From Methylobacteriaceae bacterium (GTDB lineage: Bacteria > Pseudomonadota > Alphaproteobacteria > Rhizobiales > Beijerinckiaceae), in contig CANEZL010000001.1 of NCBI GenBank assembly GCA_947444195.1, positions 62,001 through 126,000 of the forward strand: a stretch of DNA of 64,000 nucleotides, given 5' to 3'. Below the pieces are notes generated by a model. That model was not told the origin of the DNA, ran no database searches, and saw nothing but the letters and a program-made list of their open reading frames with translations. The translations under genes and the position numbers were made by a program. This document shows positions 48,208 through 63,165 of the stretch, piece after piece (position 1 is the first letter of the stretch; each line of letters begins with the position of its first letter).

Positions 48208-49062
48208 TCACAGGCCGAGGCGCGCCCAGGCGGCGCGCTCCTCCACGGCCGCGATCGCCTCGCCCGCCACGGCCGAGGCGCCGCCGGGCCCGGCCCGGCG
48301 CAGCAGCCGCGCGAGGAAGGAGCCCCGCGCCTCCGCGATCAGCCGCATGTCGACCCGCTCCCCGTAGCGGGCGCGCAGGGTCGAGCGGATGTCGCCGAGG
48401 GCGTCGACGAGGCCGCGCTCCACGGCCTGCCGGCCCGTCCAGACCGCGCCGGTGAAGAGATCCTCCCCCGCCGCGAGGTTCGGGCGGCGGCGGCGGACGA
48501 GGTCGGTGAAGACCGCCTGCACGTCGGCCTGGATCCCCTTCAGACGCTCCACGTCCGCCGGATCCTCGGGCCGGAACGGATCGAGCATGGCCTTGGCCTC
48601 GCCCTGGGTGTGGACGCGCCGGTCGATGCCGATGCGGGCGATCAGCTTGTCGAAGCCGAACCCCGCCGAGACCACGCCGATCGAGCCGACGATGGAGGTG
48701 GGGTCGGCCACGATCTCGTCGGCCGCGCAGGCGATCATGTAGCCCCCCGAGGCCGCGGCATCCTCCACGAAGGCGAGGACGGGCACCTTCTTCTCCTCGG
48801 CGAGCGCGCGGATGCGCCGGTGGATGAGGTGCGACTGCGCCGGCGAGCCGCCGGGGGAGTTCACCGCGATCGCCACCGCCGCGAGGCCCTTCAGGTCGAA
48901 GGCCCGCTCCAGGCTTCCGGCCACCGCGGCCATCGACAGGCCCTGGCGCAGGGGCGAGACCGCGCCGATCACCCCGTTGAGTCGCACCACCGCGACCCGC
49001 GGGCGCCGCTCGCGGAATCGGCGCGGCAGGAGGGCGAGGAGCGGCGCCGGGAACGCGGGCAT
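48208..49062 (-). CDS. S49-family signal peptide peptidase-like protein
   Basis: The 284-residue protein belongs to the S49 (SppA/SohB) family, which digests leftover signal peptides and other membrane fragments. It has the crotonase-like core: AVAIAVNSPGGSPAQSHLIH, then AFVEDAAASGGYMIACAADE with the nucleophile serine in AASGGY. DPTSIVGSIGVVSAGFGFDK follows. It is a single-domain SppA36A/SohB-sized form. The ATG at 49062 fits; an earlier start at 49125 adds 21 residues of doubtful value. No clear membrane anchor is seen. Confidence 0.87.
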   Translation of the reverse strand: MPAFPAPLLALLPRRFRERRPRVAVVRLNGVIGAVSPLRQGLSMAAVAGSLERAFDLKGLAAVAIAVNSPGGSPAQSHLIHRRIRALAEEKKVPVLAFVEDAAASGGYMIACAADEIVADPTSIVGSIGVVSAGFGFDKLIARIGIDRRVHTQGEAKAMLDPFRPEDPADVERLKGIQADVQAVFTDLVRRRRPNLAAGEDLFTGAVWTGRQAVERGLVDALGDIRSTLRARYGERVDMRLIAEARGSFLARLLRRAGPGGASAVAGEAIAAVEERAAWARLGL

Positions 49063-49422
49063 GCGTGGGACTCGGGACGAGGCGAGGGGTCGTGGCTCAA
49101 GTGGGCCGTCCCACGGCAACGGCAAGGCGGGCCCCGGCCCGTATCGCAGCGTGAACCGCGCAGGCCCCGCGCGGGGCTTCGGCGGGTCCGGGCATGGTCC
49201 GCCCCGGAACCGGCTTCGCGTCGATGTTCCAGGGCCTTGCCGCGTCCCGAGGTACTGCGAAGCGGCCTCGAAGGAGGGTTGCGGAACATGCCGGGCTCCC
49301 CGAAGGCCACGGAGGCTTCGCTTCGGTGCCCTGGGGATCGGGCCGAGGACGGAGCAGGCCGGGTCGATCCTCGAGACGACCGGGACATCGCATCGAAACA
49401 GGCTGTCGGATGCCGGACGCGC
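49063..49422. other. 360-bp stretch without a supported gene
   Basis: The spacer lies between the S49 protease gene and the methyltransferase gene, both on the minus strand. I see no convincing gene, RNA or repeat here. It should contain the promoter of the S49 gene. Confidence 0.4.
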
Positions 49423-50160
49423 TCAGGAAAAGCGCTCGCCGCGGTGATAGGCGTCGGCCTCGGGCGTCGGCGCGCCGTCCCCGGACTGGAGGACGAGGGG
49501 CGGCAGCAGGGCCGCCGGGGCCCGGCTTCCCTTCACGGCGCGGATCAGGACGCGGATGGCCGGGCGGTCCGGGCGGGCATGGACCGGCCGGATCGCTGCC
49601 GCGCCGAAGCGCCCGCGCAGGGCGTCGAGGCAGGCGGGGAGGGCGTCCGCCCTGTGGATCAGGCCGATCTGCCCGCCCGGCCGCAGGAGCCAGGTGCAAC
49701 TGCGGATCCAGGCGTCGAGCCCGTCGGCGGGCAGGCTGTGGGCGAGGGCGCGCAAGGGGTTGGGGGAGGGGCGGTGCCCGGCCCCGAGGAAGGGCGGGTT
49801 GGTGACGACGAGGTCGGCCGCCTCGGCGACGAGGCCGGCCGCCGCGCGCTGGCCGGCCGGCGCCAGCACGTCCGTCTCGATCACCGCGGCGGTGTCGAGC
49901 CCGTTGAGGGCGGCGTTGCGGCGGGCGAGCGCCGCGGTCTCCGCCTCCCGCTCGATCAGCGTTACCCGGGCGCCCGTGCGCCGGGCATAGGCGAGGCCGA
50001 CGACGCCGGTGCCCGCGCCCACGTCGCAGATCCGGGCGTCCGGCCCGGGATCGAGCAGGTGGGCGAGCAGCACCGCGTCCGTGCCGGCCCGGTGGGCGCC
50101 GCGGGCCGGCTGGAACAGGCGCAGCCGGCCGCCGAACAGGCTGTCGGGCTCGGCGCTCAT
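49423..50160 (-). CDS. TrmN6-like N6-adenine methyltransferase
   Basis: The 245-residue protein is a Rossmann-fold SAM methyltransferase. It has DVGAGTGVVGLAYARRTGAR (motif I) and the catalytic TNPPFLG, the N-P-P-F signature of N6-adenine/N5-glutamine enzymes. Overall similarity is to the TrmN6/YfiC group that methylates adenine-37 of tRNA-Val. An N-terminal DSLFGGRLRLFQPARGAHRA is the family start. The substrate is inferred by similarity and could be another RNA or protein. Confidence 0.82.
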   Translation of the reverse strand: MSAEPDSLFGGRLRLFQPARGAHRAGTDAVLLAHLLDPGPDARICDVGAGTGVVGLAYARRTGARVTLIEREAETAALARRNAALNGLDTAAVIETDVLAPAGQRAAAGLVAEAADLVVTNPPFLGAGHRPSPNPLRALAHSLPADGLDAWIRSCTWLLRPGGQIGLIHRADALPACLDALRGRFGAAAIRPVHARPDRPAIRVLIRAVKGSRAPAALLPPLVLQSGDGAPTPEADAYHRGERFS

Positions 50161-50333
50161 GCCGATACCGGGATAGGCGATGCCGGCGCGGGCGCGCGGC
50201 CCAATGGTCGCGGGCGCTTGCGCAGGCGCGGGGCCCGCCTCACGTAGATCCCCGCGTGTTGCGGTGCCGCGAGCCCCGTGCGAATGGGGGCGGAGCCGCC
50301 TGTCGCGGTCGAACGGTCTGGAGGCATCGGACC

Positions 50334-51356
50334 TTGGGTGTCGTGGTTCCCATGGAGAAGGGTCGCTCCGAAGCGGAGGCGGGCCTGAACGATCTCGTGG
50401 CGCTCGTCGCCGACGGGATGGCGCGCGTCAACACCACCATCCTGGCCCGCACGGGCTCGGAGGTGACGATGATCCCCGAGGTGGCGAGCCACCTGATCGC
50501 CTCCGGCGGCAAGCGCCTGCGCCCGATCCTGACGCTGGCCTGCGCCGACCTCTGCGGCTACGCGGGCGGGGACGGGGCCGTGAAGCTCGCCGCCAGCGTC
50601 GAGTTCATGCACACGGCGACCCTCCTGCACGACGACGTGGTCGACGAGAGCGACATGCGCCGGGGCCAGGTGGCCGCCCGCATCAAGTGGGGCAACGAGG
50701 CGAGCGTGCTCGTCGGCGATTTCCTCCTCGGCCAGGCCTTCCGCATGATGGTCGAGGTCGGCTCCCTGCGCGCCCTCGACATCCTCTCGGCCGCCGCCAC
50801 GGTGATTGCCGAGGGCGAGGTGATGCAGCTCACCGCGGCCAAGAACACCGAGACCACCGAGGACGAGTACCTCGCCGTGATCCGCGGCAAGACGGCGGAG
50901 CTGTTCGCCGCCGCCTGCGAGGTCGGCCCGGTGATCGCCGAGCGTCCGCGGCCGGAACAGGCGGCCTGCCGCTCCTACGGCATGAATCTCGGCATCGCCT
51001 TCCAGCTCATCGACGACGCCCTGGATTACGGCGGCACCAGCGCCGAACTCGGCAAGAACGTCGGCGACGATTTCCGCGAGGGCAAGATCACCCTTCCGAT
51101 CGTCCTGGCCTTCCGGCGCGGTACCGAGGAGGAGCGCGCCTTCTGGCGCCGGACCCTGCAGGACGGCGCCATCGCGGAGGGCGACCTGGAGACGGCCCGG
51201 GACATCCTGCGCCGCCACCGCGCCCTGGAGGACACGGTGGAGCGCGCCCGCCACTACGGCGCCATGGCCCGCGACGCCCTCGCCCTCTTCCCCCCGGGCC
51301 CCGTGAAGGCCGCGCTCCTTCAGGCGATCGACTTCTGCATCGCGCGGGCGCGCTGA
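50334..51356 (+). CDS. Polyprenyl (octa/decaprenyl) diphosphate synthase
   Basis: The 340-residue protein condenses isopentenyl diphosphate units to the long tail of ubiquinone. It has the two aspartate-rich motifs, LLHDDVVDESDMRRG and IAFQLIDDALDYGG. GGKRLRPILTLACADLCG and the GNEASVLVGDFLLGQAFRMM stretch lie between. The TTG start at 50334 is chosen because its GVVVP N-terminus is conserved in relatives and a CTGGAGG site lies 9 bp upstream; ATG 50352 is the alternative. Alphaproteobacteria usually make decaprenyl or octaprenyl tails, which one is not readable. It converges with ppsR. Confidence 0.9.
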   Translation: MGVVVPMEKGRSEAEAGLNDLVALVADGMARVNTTILARTGSEVTMIPEVASHLIASGGKRLRPILTLACADLCGYAGGDGAVKLAASVEFMHTATLLHDDVVDESDMRRGQVAARIKWGNEASVLVGDFLLGQAFRMMVEVGSLRALDILSAAATVIAEGEVMQLTAAKNTETTEDEYLAVIRGKTAELFAAACEVGPVIAERPRPEQAACRSYGMNLGIAFQLIDDALDYGGTSAELGKNVGDDFREGKITLPIVLAFRRGTEEERAFWRRTLQDGAIAEGDLETARDILRRHRALEDTVERARHYGAMARDALALFPPGPVKAALLQAIDFCIARAR

Positions 51357-51591
51357 GGGGCAACGGCCTGCCGCTCCCATCGGGAGAGGCGCAGGCATCG
51401 CTCGAGGCCCGTGCGCCGGGCTCTCCCCGGGCGTCGTCGCCCCGGGATGCCGTTTACGCGCGCGGGAGAGCCTCCGGCGACCGCTCCATTGTCAGGAATC
51501 GCCCGGGCGGTTGCCCGGCGCGGGACCGAGGACGCGCCGTGCCCTGGAGCATCGCCCTCTTCGGACAGCCCGCGGCCACCTTTCGCATCGC

Positions 51592-51660
51592 GCTCTATCT
51601 CTTCGTGGTCGCACGATAATTTCGGAAAACCGGATTCCACTTTTCCGCATCGTGCTCCAG
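51592..51660. repeat. Dispersed palindromic repeat, module 1, copy C (inverted)
   Basis: This 69-bp stretch is the reverse complement, nearly base for base, of 12052-12120. It lies between the convergent polyprenyl synthase and ppsR genes, in a 402-bp spacer (51357-51758) with no gene. Confidence 0.75.
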
Positions 51661-51662
51661 CG

Positions 51663-51706
51663 CATCGTCCCGAAAGGTGATTGCCGGCTTTCGGAAAAAG
51701 ACGATG
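51663..51706. repeat. CATCGTC-GACGATG extragenic palindrome
   Basis: CATCGTC (51663-51669) and GACGATG (51700-51706) enclose CCGAAAG...CTTTCGG. This resembles the common Rhizobiales palindromic element and abuts copy C of module 1. Confidence 0.65.
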
Positions 51707-51719
51707 TCAAATCAAAAGC

Positions 51720-51762
51720 CTAGCCCATCGTCCTGGATCCGATTTCCAGGACGATGGGCTAG
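51720..51762 (-). terminator. 18-bp perfect inverted repeat overlapping the ppsR stop codon
   Basis: Arms 51720-51737 and 51745-51762 are perfectly complementary over 18 bp around a 7-nt loop. The ppsR stop codon (51759-51761) lies inside the right arm. On the minus strand the stem is followed by GCTTTTGATTTG, a modest T-rich tail, so it is a good candidate ppsR terminator. Confidence 0.65.
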
Positions 51763-53195
51763 GCCGGATCCTCCGGCGCATCGAGGTCGCCGATGCCGTA
51801 GCGGCGCATCTTGGCATAGAGGCCCTGGCGGCTCAGGCCGAGCATCTCCGCGGCGGAGGCCCGGTTGTCCCGGGTGATGCGCAGGGCCGCCTCGATGCAG
51901 AGGCGTTCGATCAGGTCGGTCGATTCGCGCACGAGGTTCTTCATGGAGACCCGGCCGACGAGTTCCGTCATCTGCTCGACGGAGCGCGGCAGGTCGCGCC
52001 CGCCGGCGACGGCGGCCCGGCGCGGGGTGGCGCGCAGGGTGAAGCCGAGGCAGGGCTGGCCGCCCCCCGAGGCCGAGACGGCCGCGACCTCGATCTCCTC
52101 GACGCTGCCGTAGGCGCCGCGGATATAGGTGGGGAAGTGCCGCACCGATCCGTGCTGGGCCAGGGTGGCGAAGAGGGCGTCGGCCTCCGATTCCTCGCGC
52201 CCGAGCCACTGGTCGAGGCTCCGGCCGCGGACCTGCTCCTCGGTGGCGAGCTGGACGAGGTCGAGGAAGGCCGGGTTGGCGGTGAGGATGCGCCGGCTCG
52301 AATCGGTGACCACGAAACCCTCGGGCAGGCTGCGGATCACGTCGAGGGCGCCGGTCCGCGGCGGTCCGGCCTCCGCCTGCGCCGGATCACCGGCCGCCAG
52401 GCGCAGGAGCACGCTGGTGGCCTCGTCCTGCCGGAACAGGGAGGCGGCGACCCGGACCGGCCCGCGTCCCTGCCCGAGCCTGGCCTGGAGGTCGGCGGCC
52501 TGCCCGGTGACGCGCAGGCCCGCGAACAGGGATTCGAGGTCGCGCAGGCTGGCGTGATCGAACAGATCCACCGCGTCGTGACCGAGGATGCGCTTGTCGG
52601 CCCGCCCGATCAGGCGCGCGGCGGCGGGGTTGACCTCGGTGACCCGACGCGTTCCCGCATCGACCACCAGCACGGGCTCGGAGCCGAGTTGGAAGAGCAG
52701 GCGGTAGCGGGTCTCGGCGCCGCGCATGCGCAGGTAGTCGCGCTCCAGCGCCTGCTGCGTCTCGGCCAGGGTCCGCTGCAGCGAAGCCATGGCGCGCAGG
52801 TTGCGCCCGAGCACGAGGATCTTGCCGTCCTCGGCGAGCCGCATGGCGGCGTAGCGGACCGGGAGGTCGGTGCCGGTGGGCGAGACGTGGTTGACCTGCC
52901 GCCAGCGCGTCACGGCGCCGGGCGCCGCGTCCTTGAGGAGCGCGGTGATCTTCGGCCGGCTCTCGATGGTGACGGTGTCGATCCAGGGGCGGCCGAGCCA
53001 GGTCTCGCAGCCCTCGCCCTCCAGGTCCGAACTGCCGAAGGTGGCGTCCCGAACGATGCCCTCGCCGTCGATCACCAGGGAGAGATCGGTGGCGGCGGCG
53101 ACCAGCAGCCCCGCCGCCTGCGCGTCGAGCGGGCCGAGTGACTTTTGGAGCGCCGCAAGCGCTTGGCTCGCGGCAGGAAGCGCAAGGCTGGTCAC
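51759..53195 (-). CDS. ppsR: PpsR/CrtJ-type repressor of photosynthesis genes
   Basis: PpsR binds TGT-N12-ACA palindromes and represses bacteriochlorophyll, carotenoid and light-harvesting genes under oxygen. The 478-residue protein has an N-terminal domain, PAS-type domains (about 150-240 and 270-370) and a Fis-type helix-turn-helix at the end (ESTDLIERLCIEAALRITRD, then AAEMLGLSRQGLYAKMRRYG). Cys433 in the HTH region matches the redox-active cysteine of CrtJ (Cys420). The start is GTG at 53195. The stop lies in a hairpin. It is on the same strand as aerR, 84 bp downstream, and divergent from bchF. Confidence 0.93.
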   Translation of the reverse strand: MTSLALPAASQALAALQKSLGPLDAQAAGLLVAAATDLSLVIDGEGIVRDATFGSSDLEGEGCETWLGRPWIDTVTIESRPKITALLKDAAPGAVTRWRQVNHVSPTGTDLPVRYAAMRLAEDGKILVLGRNLRAMASLQRTLAETQQALERDYLRMRGAETRYRLLFQLGSEPVLVVDAGTRRVTEVNPAAARLIGRADKRILGHDAVDLFDHASLRDLESLFAGLRVTGQAADLQARLGQGRGPVRVAASLFRQDEATSVLLRLAAGDPAQAEAGPPRTGALDVIRSLPEGFVVTDSSRRILTANPAFLDLVQLATEEQVRGRSLDQWLGREESEADALFATLAQHGSVRHFPTYIRGAYGSVEEIEVAAVSASGGGQPCLGFTLRATPRRAAVAGGRDLPRSVEQMTELVGRVSMKNLVRESTDLIERLCIEAALRITRDNRASAAEMLGLSRQGLYAKMRRYGIGDLDAPEDPA

Positions 53196-53279
53196 GGGTC
53201 GCCACGTTCCGATAGGGTGGGCGGAGAAATCGGTCGGATGAGGCCTTCGGTCTGGCGGATCCTTCGATCGCGTTGTCTT

Positions 53280-54164
53280 TCAGCAGGGTCGGACGGGCAG
53301 ATCAAGCAAACTTTCGGCAATACACAGGACCTGTCGGACATCGGCGGCGGTCGCGTCGGCGCCGACCTCTCGTACGCGTTCGGGATCGGCCGCGAAAGCC
53401 GGGCCGCCGACCATCACGCGTAGGCTGGAATTCCGCGAATAACGGCGAAGTTCCGCGATCATCCGCGTCGCCCGCGGCAGCAGCACATCGCAGGCCAGGG
53501 ACAGGCCGACCACGTCGAACCAGTTGTCCCGGACCCGCGTCAGGACCGCGTCGTCCGGATCGGACACGCTGCAGGTCACGTCCCAGCCGGCCTTCAGGAA
53601 GCAGCGCTCGACGAGCGTCAGGCCGAAGCTGTGGGCCTCGCCGGGGCAGGGCAGCAGCAGGATGCTGCGCTCGACGCGGCCGGCCTCCGGCTCGATGCCG
53701 AAGCGGTGGCTCACCTCCCGCATGATCCGCTGCACGCGGCCCATGGCCCGCGTCACCTCCACGAAATCGCACAGGTCCTCCTCCCAGAGGAGGCCGAGGT
53801 GGCGGGCGGTGGGCACGAGCAGATCGAGGAGGAGGCTGTCGGGGGTGAGGCCGCCCGCCAGGAGATCGTCCAGGCGGGCCTCCACGTCGTCGCCCGCGGG
53901 CGCGAGCATCAGAGCCGTGAACGACGCGATCTGCTCCGCATCTGGAAGTATATTGCAGGTCTGCGGCGCCGGCTCCTGCCGGTGGCTGAGCATCAGGCGC
54001 GGGATGATCTCCGCCTCGACCATGCGCGCGAGGTCGTCCCGCAGGCGCGCGCCGCGCCTGATCTCCGGCAGGCGGGCGCCGAACCCGTCGTCGCAGACAT
54101 CCGACATGTCCCGACTCAGCGGTTCGTATCGCAAGCAATCGCCGAGCCGCCTCACATCATCCAT
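53280..54164 (-). CDS. AerR/PpaA-like cobalamin-binding antirepressor
   Basis: AerR/PpaA proteins bind cobalamin and antagonise or modulate PpsR/CrtJ in response to light. The 294-residue protein has a SCHIC/B12-binding fold: GLLWEEDLCDFVEVTRAMGR, a PCPGEAHSFGLTLVE loop with the histidine that can ligate cobalt, then a Rossmann half (NWFDVVGLSLACD, RVMVGGPAFAADP). Its gene starts with ATG 54164 after a GGGAGG site, and it precedes ppsR. It lies head-to-head with bchF. The classic neighbour order aerR-ppsR supports the call. Light sensing is inferred. Confidence 0.88.
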   Translation of the reverse strand: MDDVRRLGDCLRYEPLSRDMSDVCDDGFGARLPEIRRGARLRDDLARMVEAEIIPRLMLSHRQEPAPQTCNILPDAEQIASFTALMLAPAGDDVEARLDDLLAGGLTPDSLLLDLLVPTARHLGLLWEEDLCDFVEVTRAMGRVQRIMREVSHRFGIEPEAGRVERSILLLPCPGEAHSFGLTLVERCFLKAGWDVTCSVSDPDDAVLTRVRDNWFDVVGLSLACDVLLPRATRMIAELRRYSRNSSLRVMVGGPAFAADPERVREVGADATAADVRQVLCIAESLLDLPVRPC

Positions 54165-54259
54165 TGGTCCCTCCCAATGTCTTCGATGGCGTGCCTTACG
54201 GTTCGATCTTGCGTGTCGAATTCCGGACTTTTCTTGTGCTGCGCCTCACAGGTCCCGGC

Positions 54260-54277
54260 TGTCGCGCGTGCGTGACA
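54260..54277. promoter_or_regulatory. PpsR-type palindrome, perfect TGT-N12-ACA
   Basis: TGTCGCGCGTGCGTGACA is an exact TGT-N12-ACA match with TGTC/GACA arms. It lies in the 388-bp aerR-bchF spacer, 96 bp from the aerR start, so it could control aerR and, at a distance, bchF. Confidence 0.6.
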
Positions 54278-54351
54278 GATGCTGCGCTGCACCGCGCATG
54301 AACTATCGAGCCCTCCCGTAGACCGGGAGCGTCGCGAGATGCACGGGAAGC

Positions 54352-54368
54352 GGTGTCCTCGTGACACC
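54352..54368. repeat. Short inverted repeat GGTGTC/GACACC in the aerR-bchF spacer
   Basis: GGTGTC (54352-54357) and GACACC (54363-54368) flank a CTCGT loop, and CTCCCG/CGGGAG (54313-54318, 54324-54329) lies just before. Function unknown; they may be hairpins of a leader or part of an operator. Confidence 0.35.
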
Positions 54369-54440
54369 GGGATGAGCAGCCACGATAGCCCGGAAAGCGG
54401 GTTTATCAATACCGAAGCTGTAACTATTATGCATTCAGTC

Positions 54441-54458
54441 TGTCAAAGGCTTTTGACG
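54441..54458. promoter_or_regulatory. PpsR-type palindrome, one mismatch (TGT-N12-ACG)
   Basis: TGTCAAAGGCTTTTGACG differs from TGT-N12-ACA by its last base. It ends 10 bp before the -35 box of the candidate bchF promoter and 94 bp before the bchF start, a natural place for repression. Confidence 0.5.
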
Positions 54459-54468
54459 TAAAGCTGAC

Positions 54469-54497
54469 TTGACACTCCGGAGGGGCCTTCCTAACCT
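54469..54497 (+). promoter_or_regulatory. Candidate sigma-70 promoter of the bch operon
   Basis: TTGACA (54469-54474, perfect), a 17-bp spacer and TAACCT (54492-54497) lie 55 bp upstream of bchF. Rhodobacter bch promoters have similar TTGACA boxes next to PpsR sites. Confidence 0.5.
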
Positions 54498-54512
54498 CCC
54501 TCAACGCGCTGA

Positions 54513-56327
<1,815 letters not shown>

Positions 56328-56331
56328 CGCC

Positions 56332-57853
56332 ATGCAGCTGACGCTCTGGACCTACGAGGGACCGCCCCATATCGGCGCCATGCGCGTCGCCACCGCCATG
56401 CGCGGCCTGCACTACGTGCTGCACGCCCCCCAGGGCGACACCTATGCCGATCTGCTCTTCACCATGATCGAGCGGCGGGACGCGCGCCCGCCGGTGACCT
56501 ACACCACCTTCCAGGCCCGCGACCTCGGCGCCGACACCGCCGCGATCTTCCAGTCCGCCGTGGCCGAGGCCCATGCCCGCTTCCAGCCGGAGGCGATGAT
56601 CGTCGGGGCCTCCTGCACTGCCGAGCTGATCCAGGACGATCCGGGCGGCCTCGCCCGCGCCCTCGATCTGCCGATCCCGGTGATCCCCCTCGAACTCCCG
56701 GCCTACCAGAAGAAGGAGAACTGGGGCGCCGCGGAGACCCTCTACCGGCTGGTCCGGGCGCTGGCGGACCCGTCCGCAACGCGCACGCCCCGCACCGACC
56801 GCCGGCCGCTCTGCAACATCCTCGGCCCTACGGCGCTCGGGTTCCGGCACCGCGACGACCTCGTTGAGGTGAGGGGCCTGCTCGCGGCCCTCGGCATCGA
56901 CGTGAACGTGGTGGCGCCGCTGGGCGCGAGCCCCGCCGATCTCGGGCGCCTGGGTGCTGCCGATCTCAACGTGGTGCTCTATCCCGAGATCGCCCGCCCG
57001 GCCGCCCTGCACCTGCAGAAGACGTTCGGCCAGCCGATGATCGAGACGGTGCCGATCGGCATCCAGGCCACCCGGCGCTTCGTGGCGGAGGTGGCGGCCG
57101 CGGCCGGCGTCGATCCGGCCCCCGTCCTCGACGGCCCCGGCTCGCGCCTGCCCTGGTATTCGCGCTCGGTCGATTCGACCTACCTCACCGACAAGCGCGT
57201 CTTCATCTTCGGCGACGCCACCCACGCGCTCGCCGCCGCCCGGGTCGCCGCCGCCGAACTCGGCTTCCGGGTGGTCGGGCTCGGCACCTATACCCGCGAA
57301 TTCGCCCGCGAGGTCCGGGCCGAGGCCGCGCTTCACGGCATCGAGGCCACGATCACCGACGACTACCTCGACGTGGAGGCGGCGATCCAGGCGGCGCAGC
57401 CCGATCTGGTGCTCGGCACGCAGATGGAGCGGCACATCGCCAAGCGCCTCGGCCTGCCCTGCGCGGTGATCTCGGCGCCGATCCACGTGCAGGACTTCCC
57501 CGCCCGCCACGCGCCGCAGATGGGGTTCGAGGGCGCCAACGTCCTGTTCGACACCTGGGTCCATCCCCTGATGATGGGCCTCGAAGAGCATCTGCTCGGC
57601 ATGTTCCGCGAGGATGCCGAGTTCCACGGCGCGGCCGCGCCCTCGCACCTGCCCCGCCACGGCGGCGCGCCGCCGCCGGTCGCCCACGCGGAGCCCGCCG
57701 TCCCAACCGGCGACATCGTCCTCGCCTGGGCCTCCGAGGCCGAGAAGGAGCTGAAGAAGATCCCCTTCTTCGTGCGGGGCAAGGCCCGCGCGAACACCGA
57801 GCGCTTCGCGCGGGAACGCGCCCTGCCGCTCATCACCGTCGAGACCCTGTACG

Positions 57854-57879
<26 letters not shown>
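56332..57879 (+). CDS. bchB: Protochlorophyllide reductase (DPOR) subunit B
   Basis: BchB completes the NB complex and supplies the fourth ligand of the cluster, Asp36 in [13 protein letters not shown], which is present here at exactly residue 36. The 515-residue protein begins [38 protein letters not shown] and [20 protein letters not shown] carry further core motifs. The C-terminal about 60 residues ([20 protein letters not shown]) form the protochlorophyllide-binding tail. Its end overlaps the bchH start by 26 bp. Confidence 0.97.
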
Positions 57880-62454
<4,575 letters not shown>

Positions 62455-62463
62455 GGGCGCGCC

Positions 62464-63165
62464 ATGACCTCGCCCGGCTACGCGGCCCGCCGCTCGCAAC
62501 TCACCACCTATTTCGACCGCACCGCCGTCGAGGCCTGGGCCCGGCTCACCTCGGACGCGCCGGTCTCGAAGATCCGCGCCACGGTCCGGGCCGGGCGCGA
62601 CGCCATGCGGGCGAACCTCCTGTCCTGGCTGCCCGAGGACATGACCGGCCAGCGCCTGCTCGATGCCGGCTGCGGCACCGGCGCGCTCAGCGTCGAGGCG
62701 GCGCGGCGCGGGGCCGAGGTCGTGGCCGTCGACGTCTCGCCGACGCTGGTCGGCCTCGCGCGGGAGCGCACCGCCCTGTCGGGGCCCGGCCGCATCGACT
62801 TCCGGGTCGGCGACATGCTCGATCCGGGCCACGGGCGCTTCGACCACGTCGTGGCGATGGATTCGCTGATCCACTACGCCACGCCGGACATCGTCGCGGC
62901 GCTCGCCGCCCTCGCGCCGCGCGCAGCGGGCTCCATCCTCTTCACCGTGGCGCCGCGCACGCCGCTCCTCACCCTCATGCACATGGCCGGCCGCGCCTTT
63001 CCTCGCGGCGACCGGGCCCCCGCCATCGTGCCGGTGGGCGAGGCGGATCTGCGCCGCCGGGTCGCGCGAGAGCCCGCCCTGTCGGGGGCGCATCTGGCGC
63101 GCGCGCACCGGGTAAACAGCGGGTTCTACCTCTCGCAGGCCTTCGAGCTGAGGTGCCGGCCGTGA
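62464..63165 (+). CDS. bchM: Magnesium-protoporphyrin IX methyltransferase
   Basis: BchM methylates Mg-protoporphyrin IX with SAM, the step after BchH. The 233-residue protein has motif I LLDAGCGTGALSVEAARRGA and VVAVDVSPTLVGLAR. FDHVVAMDSLIHY follows. The opening SQLTTYFDRTAVEAWARLTS is family-typical. Its stop overlaps the GTG start of the next gene. Confidence 0.96.
   Translation: MTSPGYAARRSQLTTYFDRTAVEAWARLTSDAPVSKIRATVRAGRDAMRANLLSWLPEDMTGQRLLDAGCGTGALSVEAARRGAEVVAVDVSPTLVGLARERTALSGPGRIDFRVGDMLDPGHGRFDHVVAMDSLIHYATPDIVAALAALAPRAAGSILFTVAPRTPLLTLMHMAGRAFPRGDRAPAIVPVGEADLRRRVAREPALSGAHLARAHRVNSGFYLSQAFELRCRP

Noticed and set aside
54352-54368. GGTGTC/GACACC as a third PpsR site
   Set aside because: The half-site spacing is 7, not 12.
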